In this document: in pieces, positions 1 through 9,894 of the stretch | How positions within the stretch are numbered: position 1 is the stretch's first letter | Layout of the letters: each line of letters starts with the position of its first letter | NCBI GenBank assembly: GCA_963281155.1 | Contig: CAUJLY010000004.1 | Coordinates: forward strand, 124,001-188,000 | Reading direction: 5' to 3' | Length of the DNA: 64,000 nt | Source of the DNA: Rhabditophanes sp. KR3021 | Lineage: Eukaryota; Nematoda; Chromadorea; Rhabditida; Alloionematidae | The notes under the pieces: generated by a model | Databases searched by the model: none | What the model was told of the DNA's origin: nothing | The model's input: the letters and a program-made list of their open reading frames with translations, nothing else | Position numbers and translations under genes: made by a program

Positions 1-1906
1 CAGTTGTTGTTTTTGCACTTTTCTTAGCACCTTTCTTAGTTGTTTTTGGTTTTTGTGTCGTTACGTCAATGGTAACTTCAATGTTGGTTGGGTCTATTGT
101 TGTCTTGACGTCATTAAATGGCATAAGCGTTGAAACTTCAATCTTAGATGTGGTTGTATCTTCAGCAGTTTTCGTTGATTCAATTTCAGCTGCTGAGTTA
201 GTTGTCGATGCATTTTCAACATTTGTACTTGTTGTTAATTCAATATCTGTAACTACATTTACACTGGTTGATGATTCAATATTCAAAAATGTTGTATCGA
301 CGTCACCAACTGTTGCACTTGATGCATGACTATTTGTATCACTAATTACCGATGTCTTAGCAATTTTTGAAGATACAGTCGAAGTCTCAATTTCGGGAGT
401 CTTTTTGGTTGTTTTAAATGCATCGATGGTTTTTGCAGTTGTTTTCAATGTTGGTTCATCAACCTTCATTGTTGACGTAGTTTTTGAGTTGTTAGTTGTA
501 CTTTCTGGTTCCTCAGTTTGAGTAATTGATTGTGTTGGTGTGGTAATAATATCTTTTATTACTTCTGCTGTTGTCATTTCAGGTATGACAGTGGTACTTA
601 TTTGTTCAGCAGTAGTTTTGACTTCATCATTTTGTTTAATTATGCTTTTTATGGTTTCGACCTTACCATCTTCATCAGTCTTTTGTTTGACGGTAGTGGT
701 TGATTCATTAGCAGGAGTAGTTGATTCAATAGATTCTGGAGTTGTTATGATAAGTTCAGTGGTGGAGTGGGTTTTTGGTGAACTTTTTGTTGAAGTATGA
801 TCCTCCATCCTTGTGTCCTTTGTTGTTTCAATTTCCGGAGTTGGCGTTGTTGAGGCTTTGAGGGTTACCTCGTCTGAGGAGTTTGCATTGTCTGTTGCAA
901 AAGTACTTTGTGTCGTAGATGAACTTTCTAAAGTACTGATTGTAGTGGATGTTTCGATGAACTTTGTCGTTGGCATATCAAAGTCACCCTTTGTTCTTGA
1001 ATCCGTACTTGAAATCAGGCTTTTTTCTGTAGTCAAATCAGTGAACACATTAACTTCTGGAGTAGTCAAATCAGTGAACACATTAACTTCTGGAGTAGTC
1101 AAATCAGTGAACACATTAACCTCTTGAGTAGTCAAATCAGTTACCACATTACCCTCTCGAGTAGCCAAGACACTTTTTTGAGTACTTGCAAAAATCTTCT
1201 CTGTTCTAATATCTGCAGTAGTATCCAGGTTCTTTTCTGTTGTATCGAAATTCTTTTCCCTTGTTTCTAAGATATTTTGGGTTGTAATTATGTTGTTTTG
1301 GGTTGTGATGTCTCCAACAACTTTCTCGCTTTGTGCACTTTTTTCTGTTTGTGTTGATACTTTATTTGATTCAGTAGGAGTATTAAACGTTTTTGTGTTG
1401 GAATTGTTCTCTTGTGTTGTAACTTCGACATTCTTTTCAACAACAGATTCCTTGTCAACGACACTCTCTTGAGTCGTAGATTCAACGTGAGTACTATTCT
1501 TTTTAAGGTTTGGTTGGACGATCATCTGAGCATTCACCGTAATTGTGTGCATCTTGGCCTTCTTTAAATTCCTTTCCATTATCTTCCCAATGTCAATAGA
1601 TGCCGGTTTTAGTGTTACCTCATTATGCATCTCTTCTAATGTTGTCAAAGGGGCTTCTGTTGGCAGGGTAGGGAGTGTGGTAAGTTCAATAAATTGAGTT
1701 GTTTGGGTTTGTGGATTACAGGCACAGGAGCAATCACATTTGTTGCCTTTGATATATTTTACTATTTTAAACTCTAAAAAGTTAGTTGTTAGATATTAGC
1801 TTAGCTGTTTACCTTTATGGCCATCTCTGCCATAACTTCTATGCACAATTTCTGTAAGCACAGATAATGAACAACTCAAAAATATTAATAGGATAATTCC
1901 TTTCAT
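1..1906 (-). CDS. Thr-rich secreted mucin-like protein, 5' part (cut by window edge)
   Basis: Exon 1 (1906 to 1813) starts MKGIILLIFLSCSLSVL, a clear signal peptide, and ends at a GTAAAC donor. After a short intron (acceptor TTTTTAG), exon 2 runs from 1773 to base 1 without a stop, so the 3' end lies outside the window. The mature chain opens with a small Cys cluster (KCDCSCAC), then about 560 residues dominated by Thr, Ser, Glu, Lys and Val with many TT, TTE and TTPE motifs, including four 11-residue tandem repeats. This composition suggests a heavily O-glycosylated secreted or cuticle/surface protein. No catalytic domain is visible and the exact role is unknown. Open frames on the opposite strand here are antisense shadows of this low-complexity coding sequence. 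Confidence 0.75.
1031..1162. repeat. 33-bp tandem repeat, four copies, coding
   Basis: Four head-to-tail 33-bp units; the first two are identical and the last two carry a few substitutions. Because 33 is a multiple of three, the array encodes an 11-residue repeat (approximately VNVFTDLTTPE) inside the Thr-rich secreted protein and keeps its frame open. Confidence 0.9.
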
Positions 1907-2778
1907 TCCAAAGAAACAACCTAAAAAATAGTGTTAAGTATGTGAAAAGTATTTATTTGGGTATAAAAGTTAAGCTTTAATTGAATAACTGCAAGTCAAA
2001 CCAAAAGGTTAAGACAAAAAAGAATCACCGTCAATGGTAAGTATTCTTTTATGTAACATGAGCATTTGTAAGTAATGTAATCTCATATACTAGTAAAAAG
2101 TGCCTAAGCATTTTGAACCTGGTTGAAAAAAGCACGACCTTGATAATTTATTCGAATGACCCATTTGTGCGAATGATGTACTAAGACAAGGAGCTGTGAT
2201 GGTGGAGAGTCGGTGTTATGCCTAAGCTTAACTGATCAGCTATGAATAGATGTTTTAATTAAAGTCAATCACACAAATGAACCGAATAAAAGCAGCCACT
2301 TTGATTGTAAATATGTGATTTCAAATGAAGTTAAGGGTGGCCAAAAGTTCATGACCTTTTAATTAATTAAATTAATAAATTTTTGACAACTTTTCCATTA
2401 CCCATTTGTTGCTTCAAATATGGGGCATCATCGTTGATATTGTACCATCTTGTTACATTCATTAACATATGTGCAAAATTAGCCTTCAAAAATAGTGTAA
2501 ACATCTCTCAATTGCTTTTACATCATCAATCGTTTAACGGACGCTTTATATTTAGTTGATACCCATTCTCAAGGTTTAGTATATTATCAATAAGTTACCT
2601 AATTATTTGTTTATGAATTGCTTGTTGAATCATTTTCTTGGAACGAAATTATTTGAAGAAAGACACTTCAACAATTTTGGATCCATTAATATTCAAATGT
2701 TTTGCTTATTGTATATCTTTTTTGAGGACTTTATCCTTCTATTCCTTTATTTGATTGACTATAATATATTTCTTTTAG
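1907..2778. other. intergenic, divergent promoter region
   Basis: The space lies between the minus-strand Thr-rich gene and plus-strand SDHAF3, so both promoters should lie here. The last bases before the SDHAF3 ATG form a TTTCTTTTAG acceptor, suggesting trans-splicing directly onto the start codon. No further coding signal was recognised. Confidence 0.5.
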
Positions 2779-3322
2779 ATGGCTTCACTACCCAATCCAG
2801 CTAAGTTTCCCCTTATTTTGTATAAAAGGATATTGCGCTTACATTACGGGCTGCCTCCAGATTTCAAACAACTAGGAGATGTTTATGTCAAAGATGAATT
2901 TAGAAGACACAAAGAAGCATCTAAAGAACACACTTTAGTGTTCCTTCGCTCGTGGACTGAGTACACAATGATGCTATCAAAACAACTGACGGGTAAATTG
3001 AGTAAAGCTTCAAAACAAAATAGTACTAAATATAAACTGTAGTAAGGAATGAAGCATTGATTTTTTCTCAAATTGCCTTCTTCATTGCAAACCAAAAGGC
3101 CTGAAAGATTAATTGAGCAATGTTGGGCAATCATTATTATTTAAAAATACTAAACATTTATTCACACCCACATTAAAATCTATTTCAGGTAAAGGATTAG
3201 CAAAAAAGGAAATAGGAACTAATCTAAATCCAGAATTGTTTTCCAAAATGGACAATGACAAACTGCACCAATTGTATGAGTTAAAAGTAGCTGCTCTCAA
3301 TTTGGAAGAAGATAAATTGTAG
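2779..3322 (+). CDS. sdhaf3: SDHAF3, succinate dehydrogenase assembly factor 3 (LYR family)
   Basis: Two exons, 2779-2992 and 3189-3322, joined in phase 1 (GGTAAATT donor, TATTTCAG acceptor), give 115 residues against about 125 in human SDHAF3/ACN9. The N-terminus holds the LYR-type motif (LYKRILRLH) followed by the family signature LPPDFKQLGDVYVKDEFRRH; exon 2 supplies the C-terminal helix ending in LNLEEDKL. The family works in the mitochondrial matrix, helping mature the iron-sulphur subunit of complex II. An acceptor-like TTTTAG abuts the ATG, a sign of spliced-leader addition. The unspliced frame would add a short unrelated tail, so the spliced form is preferred. Confidence 0.92.
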
Positions 3323-3518
3323 TAGAGTGAATTTTTCAATAATAATACACATTTTTAATAGGATTCTAGTAGTACAAATATTCATTTATTGTTTTAGTTT
3401 TAATAATACCCGCGAATCAAGTGGTTTTAAAAGATTGTTATAAAATTAAATATTAAATCTATTCTGTTGTGACGCATCATTCTATCCTTCAAAAATACAT
3501 TATTTTTGGTTATTACAT

Positions 3519-4269
3519 TTAAATGTAAATGTGGCCGTGGTGGATGACATGTCCAAATTCAGGTCTAATTCGGTCTACTTTGAAGGTAGGAATAGTATAA
3601 ATTTCATCTCTTAATTCAAAGTACCTAAAAGCTTTGGTTGACAAAAACATTTGAATAATAGTTAAGCATATCACGACCGTTGAAATGATAGTCACAATAA
3701 CTGAATCTTGTGACAACCAATTCTTCACTAAAACAATTAAAAAGGTAAGTTAACAAGTATTTTTTTAAATAATTTAAACGTACGGTGTGGCTTAAATGTG
3801 TCTGTGTAAACAATGGTAAATAGTATGGTTAAGGATAATAGCATTAAACCTATCTTGAATCCCAACCAAATAACAATTGCATGAATGAATTTTCGACTTT
3901 CTTCTTGTATGGCTGTGATGAGTGCACAACAAAATAATAACGATGAAATGGACATTAGAGACAGGGCATAGGTAGTTATTTTGGCGTCACTAAAATATAT
4001 TCCAGTACATTCTAATACTACTACAATTATAGCCAAAATTCTTAAAATAATCTATAATAAAAATTGTTAGCAGACACCTTTTGACACAAAATATTTACCA
4101 ATGCATCAAGTTTTTGATTGCAAAACATCTTTTCTTTAATTACACCTTCCTCAATGTCATCCACGTCTTGCCAACTTGAACAGGAACTTCTAGGAGTGGT
4201 AACAGGAGTAGTACCAACAACAATCGGTTTCTTATCAAACCTCTTGCCAAATAAATCACAACTGGGCAT
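3519..4269 (-). CDS. four-transmembrane protein, nematode-type, function unknown
   Basis: Three exons, 4269-4099, 4051-3784 and 3727-3519, with introns of 47 and 56 nt and consistent phases (0 and 1), give 215 residues. A polar N-terminal tail (starts MPSCDLFGKRF, contains SSCSSWQDVDDIEE) precedes four hydrophobic helices: around ILRILAIIVVVLECTGIYF, LSLMSISSLLFCCALITAI, IGLMLLSLTILFTIVY and VTIISTVVICLTIIQMF. The short C-terminus ends in GHVIHHGHIYI. The layout resembles the many small tetraspan proteins of nematodes; I do not recognise a named family and assign no function. The gene converges on SDHAF3, with about 200 bp between the stop codons. Confidence 0.75.
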
Positions 4270-5151
4270 TATAATCTGAAATTGATACTTATATATGTTC
4301 TAATAGTACACCTCTAACCTTGAGGAATCGTTCTTACAAACATTCTCATAAATCATAAAATTAAAAAAATTAAAAATAAGAGTTGAAAGAAAGTTAAATG
4401 TTATTTAATTGGATGCTACTTTGATTTAGAAAAGGCTGTATGTATGTAGGAACAGGTTTTGTTAGATATTTTGTCATTTACATTATATACATTTTATGTA
4501 TGTAGTTTTGGCGAGTTAGAAATATGTACAGTAAATATCATCACAAATGCACATCTCCTTGATCTAGTTGTGTTAAGATAAGATGTTGGTTATGATAGTT
4601 ATGTCAGCTGATCTGTTCAGAAGGTTGGGAAAGGAAGGAGATTATGTGCCGCTTTTATGGGACTAGACTATTACTAGTTATAGATGCACTTATCAAGAGA
4701 TGTTATGTTTGTTTTGGGTAGACAAATTCTACTTAAATACCCGAGTTTGAGGTAGGCGTAACAATCCGCTGAATCCTATTATTTTTATTATTTATCATTC
4801 ATTTATTAAACCTAATCAATGTAGTGGGTGCTTAAAAAATATGACGTCAAACTGGTTTAAGTTAAGGTAACAATTTATTTATACAAAATGACATCAATTT
4901 ATAAAAATGATAGTTGTCTCTAGTGCCAAGCTATTTAAATGATCATTTCACACGTTTTCTGTAATTTAAAAATCAAGGAATCAAATACCGTCAATTAAGT
5001 TATCATTAATCGTCAATAAGGCAGGATTTAATGGTTGGTGTAATGTGTGTGTCTTAATTAGCAAACACATTTTGATAATTGATGGCAAAATCAAGTGACG
5101 ATTTGTTAAAGACGACTTAAATTAAATACTTTGAAAGGTATAATTGACAAT
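4270..5151. other. intergenic, nothing recognised
   Basis: The stretch lies between two minus-strand genes and should contain the promoter of the four-helix membrane protein and the 3' end of the ITFG2-like gene. It is AT-rich with frequent stops in all frames; no RNA gene or repeat was seen. Confidence 0.4.
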
Positions 5152-6288
5152 TTATGGTTTTTGAAGAGCACTCGTCGTTTTTCTCCGATAATTCATCATC
5201 GGTCTAACAATACCATCCATTGACAAGATGTAAAATTTAGCGTTTCCGAAAGCATTGAAGCAACACAAGGCAAGGCGTTTAGGATTAAGTGGATACAGAA
5301 ACATCTTTATAATATTGTCAATTATTTGAGATTTATACTGGTATTCAATAGGACCCCCAATAGGATATTCCCAAATATATACAGCTAATTGCCCGTACGA
5401 ATTGACGACTGTTGCAAAATTAGTTTTGGAAGATTTGATACTTGTTGCTGCGACACAGGAAGCCGTACCGAATAATTCTGGTAATTGGAGCAAATATTCA
5501 TTTTTGGCATCAAAATCTGTTACGATTATTTTTGTTGTTTGAACGAAAAGCGGGTCAACATATAACGGAATAGATGGTATATTGACAACTGTTTGAAAAT
5601 AAGATAAATGTTGTGGTGTCAAAGGGCAATAGTAAGCTTCGATGAATGGTTCTTCCATATTAATGACTGCTCGTTTCCCATCTCCTATTTGAGAAATAAA
5701 GCCAAAAAATACATCTTTCGTTGAATCAGGTTTTAAACCTATTGACCAGCCAGTGATTTGTTCTTTGAAATCCCATTTACATTTAGGCACAAAAGTCTTG
5801 TTTGAATATCCAAACGACCTAATTACCCTATCAGTCATCAAAACAACTAGCTCTGTTTTTCCCGTATTGTCAAGATCATAAATGGTAGCGGAACAAATAT
5901 TTGCATGTAATAACTGTTCAAAAGTTTTAATGGGTGGATTGGATGGTTCTCGTTTGTTTTTTAATCTCCAACCTGGGTCTTTTATTATTTTTGGAAAGGA
6001 ATAGGCTGAAAGCAAGCCCTCTGCATTTATAGAAATCAACTCCTTGTATTTGGTGTATCGGAAGTTAGAAACCATCACTGCAGTTATCGGTACCTCTTTT
6101 TTATCTGGCTTAATATGATGGACTTGAACAGTCTGCGAAGCAGATAACACATCTATCTCCCCATTATCCTTTCCAATAATCATCCAAATATGAAGAGAAT
6201 CCTTGCCACAGGGAACTTGTGCAATTGTTGTTGCCGTTACCCGAGCATCTACGGTAAAAGATAAATAAATTTGAGCTGTAATATTCAT
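5152..6288 (-). CDS. ITFG2-like FG-GAP/beta-propeller protein (KICSTOR subunit)
   Basis: An intronless 378-residue protein from an ATG at 6288; human ITFG2 is about 447. It has a WD/FG-GAP propeller character, with repeated blocks such as ELISINAEGLLSAYSF, DNTGKTELVVLMTDRVIRSF and FATVVNSYGQLAVYIWEYP. The TDRVIRSF block and the final strand resemble ITFG2. ITFG2 belongs to the KICSTOR complex that places GATOR1 on lysosomes and restrains mTORC1 when amino acids are scarce. The match rests on recalled motifs only, so another propeller family is possible. Upstream sequence shows no obvious extra exon. Confidence 0.55.
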   Translation of the reverse strand: MNITAQIYLSFTVDARVTATTIAQVPCGKDSLHIWMIIGKDNGEIDVLSASQTVQVHHIKPDKKEVPITAVMVSNFRYTKYKELISINAEGLLSAYSFPKIIKDPGWRLKNKREPSNPPIKTFEQLLHANICSATIYDLDNTGKTELVVLMTDRVIRSFGYSNKTFVPKCKWDFKEQITGWSIGLKPDSTKDVFFGFISQIGDGKRAVINMEEPFIEAYYCPLTPQHLSYFQTVVNIPSIPLYVDPLFVQTTKIIVTDFDAKNEYLLQLPELFGTASCVAATSIKSSKTNFATVVNSYGQLAVYIWEYPIGGPIEYQYKSQIIDNIIKMFLYPLNPKRLALCCFNAFGNAKFYILSMDGIVRPMMNYRRKTTSALQKP

Positions 6289-6939
6289 TGTCGTAATTTG
6301 TTAATTGACACCATGCATTCTTTTCACAAAAATGAACCTTCAAACAGTAAAAGATTAGAAATTAAATAACATATGATTGATTAGAAATATAATTTAGTAA
6401 ATATCAGGCGACCTTACAAAATAACCCTTATGCAAAGACGAAAATGATCTTAGTTGGGTAAATTATACGTGCCAATTCAATTTTAAAAAGCAACATACAA
6501 GTTTGGTGGATCAGATGTTTAGTTGCTAAGTCATTGGTAAATCGCTTCTATAAACAATTGCAGCAACATTTAGATGCAACATTAACTCATTTAAAAGACA
6601 CAAACTCATGTCGAATAAAATGAATCGTATGTTAAAGCCATATTTATTCGATTGCCAGGATAGAAGTGATGAAAGAATACTTGGCATAGTTTGCTATCAT
6701 TAGTTTGGGTTATTTCGGTATTTAAAGTACAACACGAAGTTATTGAAGAATGATCAATGCTGATTTATTAAAACTTGTTCTACAAAAAATTGAAAACATT
6801 GTTATAAAAATAAGTGTACTTGATTTTTACTGATCTATTAGAATGATTTAACACATAACAACTACCAATTACAAAAGTGATTCAAATGATTTTATTAACA
6901 CATAAAAACTAATAACAACAAACTGATTAAAATTCAATA
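6289..6939. other. intergenic, nothing recognised
   Basis: AT-rich spacer between the ITFG2-like gene and the end of UTP23, with all frames broken by stops. No RNA gene or repeat was identified. It probably holds the ITFG2-like promoter. Confidence 0.4.
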
Positions 6940-7665
6940 TTAGGCGATCGGAATAAGTTGATTACAACCAACGGTAGACGACTTTTTCTTTCTTCGTGTC
7001 TTGGACTTTTCAGGTTCTTGTGCCCCCTTTGAGGTGGTGTCTTTTACCTTTTTCTTCTTACAAGAGAGTGGATTGGGTCCTTTGGCAATTTTTCTCTTCC
7101 TCGAGACGGGTGCTTTATCATTACCAAAGACAGCTTTCTTCATTTCTTGAACCCTTTCCAACTCGATTCCAATTTTGCTCTCTATGCTTTGCGAAGCGTC
7201 TCCAACATCTTCAAGTAATATTTGGTGGTAGGCTAAGAACAAGATTGCAATGCCAGGAATCAATCGAATTTTATCCTGCAAGCCGCGATCATTAGTGGCA
7301 ACCATGACGGGCCTTTTGCTTCCACCTTGTTTAACACTCTTCTTAGCTAAATAAGCAAAACAATCCCCAACACATTTCTCAGGTGTGTGAGGGCAATATT
7401 CTACTTCCATCTTCTTCAAAATGTGCAAACCACCAAACACAACAGATCCCAACTTTTCTAATTCCTTCAACACACATCTAGTCGTAACCAACTCAACACC
7501 TCCCCCCAGATACTTAGGCAACTGTTCAGCTATATTAACCTTATCCTTCAACGCTGCCATTGCAAACGTCCCATCAACGAGAACTTTATAAGGCGACAAT
7601 AGATTGTGGTTGAATTTGAAGAAGTTTAAAATTTTCTCAGCTCTCTTTAATCTCTTTGCTTTCAT
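6940..7665 (-). CDS. utp23: UTP23, rRNA-processing PIN-like protein of the SSU processome
   Basis: A 241-residue intronless protein. It begins with a basic segment (KAKRLKRAEKILNFF) and continues with family hallmarks: NLLSPYKVLVDGTFAMAAL, the LVTTRCVLKELEKLG segment, a Cys/His zinc cluster (YCPHTPEKCVGDC) and MVATNDRGLQDKIRLIPG. These define the PIN-like nucleolar protein that binds snR30/U17 snoRNA and is needed for early 18S rRNA maturation. The C-terminal third is Lys/Ser-rich with nuclear-localisation-like runs (RKRKIAKG, SCKKKKVK, KTRRKKKSS). The ATG overlaps by the tetranucleotide ATGA the spliced stop codon of the complex I assembly gene upstream, and an acceptor (TTTATAG) lies 17 bases before it. 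Confidence 0.9.
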   Translation of the reverse strand: MKAKRLKRAEKILNFFKFNHNLLSPYKVLVDGTFAMAALKDKVNIAEQLPKYLGGGVELVTTRCVLKELEKLGSVVFGGLHILKKMEVEYCPHTPEKCVGDCFAYLAKKSVKQGGSKRPVMVATNDRGLQDKIRLIPGIAILFLAYHQILLEDVGDASQSIESKIGIELERVQEMKKAVFGNDKAPVSRKRKIAKGPNPLSCKKKKVKDTTSKGAQEPEKSKTRRKKKSSTVGCNQLIPIA

Positions 7666-7984
7666 TTTTTAGTAAGTTTGATCTATAAATGATTTATTAA
7701 TTATTACAAAATATCAAAGTTACTTGTTGGTCCACACACCGTAACAGCTTTTCAAATTCTACCCTGCACTCTCCTTTTGCTATTGTTTCAGCCTTTTTAC
7801 TAACGCAAGATCCGTATTGGCTTGCTTCGATAGAGCACTTTGATAAATATCCACCGTATTTAAGGAAACGGTGACGTTCTGGCATTAGCTTCAAACTTTT
7901 TGAAATAAAATACAGTTGAGAAAAGTTAAAAATAGGTTGGAATAGCGTCTTTTTCTCGACACGATTTATTTTCAACTGGAACAT
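7662..7984 (-). CDS. NDUFAF8-like complex I assembly factor (twin-CX9C type)
   Basis: The conserved core runs from MPERHRFLKYGGYLSKC at 7885 through QYGSCVSKKAE and ECRVEFEKLLRC, with Cys pairs spaced as in CHCH mitochondrial proteins and closest by eye to human NDUFAF8 (C17orf89). I prefer the start at 7885; an upstream in-frame ATG at 7984 would add 33 unrelated residues. Removing a 41-nt intron (7723 to 7683) replaces a short hydrophobic tail with IKLTKK and a TGA at 7664-7662 that overlaps the UTP23 start. Left unspliced, translation stops at TAA inside that intron, just before an AATAAA. The partner and pathway are mitochondrial complex I biogenesis. Confidence 0.75.
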
Positions 7985-8876
7985 TTAAATAAATTAATAT
8001 TCATGTGTTCATACTAAAAATTATTAACTTTATAGTGTCAACAAATTTAAAATAAAATATTTCTTGAACACTTCTTACAATTAAATTGAGATCATTTAAA
8101 GACGTAACAAAATTTAAATGTTAAAGAGGTATAGTTGTAATTTGATTGGATGTGTTAAATAAAAGTTAAATATTAACACAAACAGTCTCATCGAGGAAAC
8201 AAGCAGGATCATTTTTTGTTTATGTCTTCTTCAATTGATTAGGGGGAAACGAGACTAGGTAATTTAAAATTTATCAACATTCTTATTTGTTAATAATTCT
8301 TCATTTTATAGTTGAGACATTGAAAGAGTTGAATGCTTGATGGTATTGGGAACAAAGTTATATCACTCAAGGTGATGAAATCGGCTCATTCCCAATGTGT
8401 ACTGCTGAATTTTCTTGGCATAATTATCGGGTAATACTGACCAGTTTTCATCCGAGATATAACTGCCTAATTATAAAAGCTTTAATTTAATATGTAAATT
8501 TAATTACTTACAAACTATTCAATTACAATAAACTCTATTTCTTACTTTCTTGTTCTTTGTAAAAAAATAAGCTATCTATGGTAGTGGGTGAATGATATCA
8601 TTTTTATCAGCAAATACTTTCTTTTCTTAGTCCCTTTTTTAAATTTACTTAATATTACCCTTTATATAATCATTATATTTTTATTCTTCAAACTTTAATA
8701 TGACTCAATCTATCGGCAGTTTGGCTTAACAATTGAAAATATTACTCATATTTGGGCATCTCAATATTTCATTTACTCAAGGGATATATGGTATTTTTGT
8801 TTCTAGAAAAAATGTAATGTTTGTATAAAAGAATCGTAAAGGTAAATTACTATTAATCACTTTTTATCTAAAAAAT
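7985..8876. other. intergenic, divergent promoter region
   Basis: The space lies between the minus-strand UTP23 pair and the plus-strand surface protein. It is AT-rich with no open frame of note and no RNA gene seen. It should hold promoters for both sides. Confidence 0.4.
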
Positions 8877-9443
8877 ATGATTTCAGTGTTTTTATTACTT
8901 CTTTCTATACTTTCCTCGACTAATGGAAAATCTTTCAATTCAACCCAAGTATCTCTCATCCCTAAATCAAGACCATGCTTGGAAACGAATGAAGTCCCAT
9001 CAACAAGAGACATCTATGGCAGCTTAACATGCGTTTCCGAAGTCAGCGGATCCGGAGTAGACTTACTAGGATTATACCCTATATCTGCCATCAATCAAGT
9101 TTGTGACAACAACGAACCTTGCGTAACAGCAACAACCAACTTTCGAAATTCATTTGTAAAATTCAAAGGATGCGGAAACTCAATGAATCATTTTGTTTCT
9201 GACATCAATCCACCTGTATGTTTCCATTTATTTTAAATTTAATGCTAATGCAGATACTTTTAGTTTGTTGATGAGTGTTTTTATATTCAAGTTCATCTTT
9301 ATAAGTTTCCAGATATAGTAAATATGCACGTTTGTTATTGTACTAAGGATATTTGTAACTCTGTCTTTGCATCTACTCCCTCAACAAATATTCTTATATT
9401 CGCCTTAATTGCAGCTTTTTTCTTTTATACTCAATCAAATTAA
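8877..9443 (+). CDS. small secreted/GPI-anchored LU (Ly6/uPAR)-like protein
   Basis: Two exons, 8877-9215 and 9264-9443, joined in phase 0 across a 48-nt intron (CCT|GTATGT, ACTTTTAG), give 172 residues. There is an N-terminal signal peptide (MISVFLLLLSILSSTNG), about eleven cysteines downstream of it, and near the C-terminus the motif VCYCTKDICNS, which matches the CxCxxDxCN ending of LU/three-finger domains. The last 18 residues are hydrophobic (NILIFALIAAFFFYTQSN), consistent with GPI attachment or a membrane tail. Nematodes have many such surface proteins; no specific function is implied. Without the intron the protein would lose the diagnostic motif. Confidence 0.75.
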
Positions 9444-9894
9444 ATGAGTTTATGATTTACGAAGTAGGAGGTATCAAATGTTATTATTGTATCATTACAG
9501 ATGTATTGACTTTACATTTGTATCTACTTCATCAATGATTGTGGTTCTATTTACTCAATTTATTCCCAACACACCAATTTTTTAAATAAAACTTTTCTTC
9601 GATCAACTAAATATTTAAATGTGACTCAAAACGTAGTCATCTTTGTTACATTTATATCATCAATGAGTACATATTTGGTCACCACATGCTTCTATTAGAC
9701 ACTTAGTCCTGATAAACATCTTCCTTTGTAATTTCGTAGTAACCTCGAGACAACATTTTTACAAGATTATTAAGTAGAATTAGAAGAAAAGTTGTCAAAA
9801 AATTATTGCCACATAATTAAATATAACCCAATATAAAAATTATTAAATAAAGACACATATTTATAATATATTAATGATATAGTTGTTTGTATAT
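9444..9894. other. intergenic between convergent genes
   Basis: The stretch lies between the LU-like gene and the 3' end of the TAO kinase gene, so it is expected to be 3' untranslated and terminator sequence. It is AT-rich with no coding signal. Confidence 0.4.

Noticed and set aside
69..1472. Several plus-strand open frames rich in Val and Ser
   Set aside because: They are antisense reflections of the minus-strand Thr-rich coding exon, which has a signal peptide, splice sites and an uninterrupted frame to the window edge.
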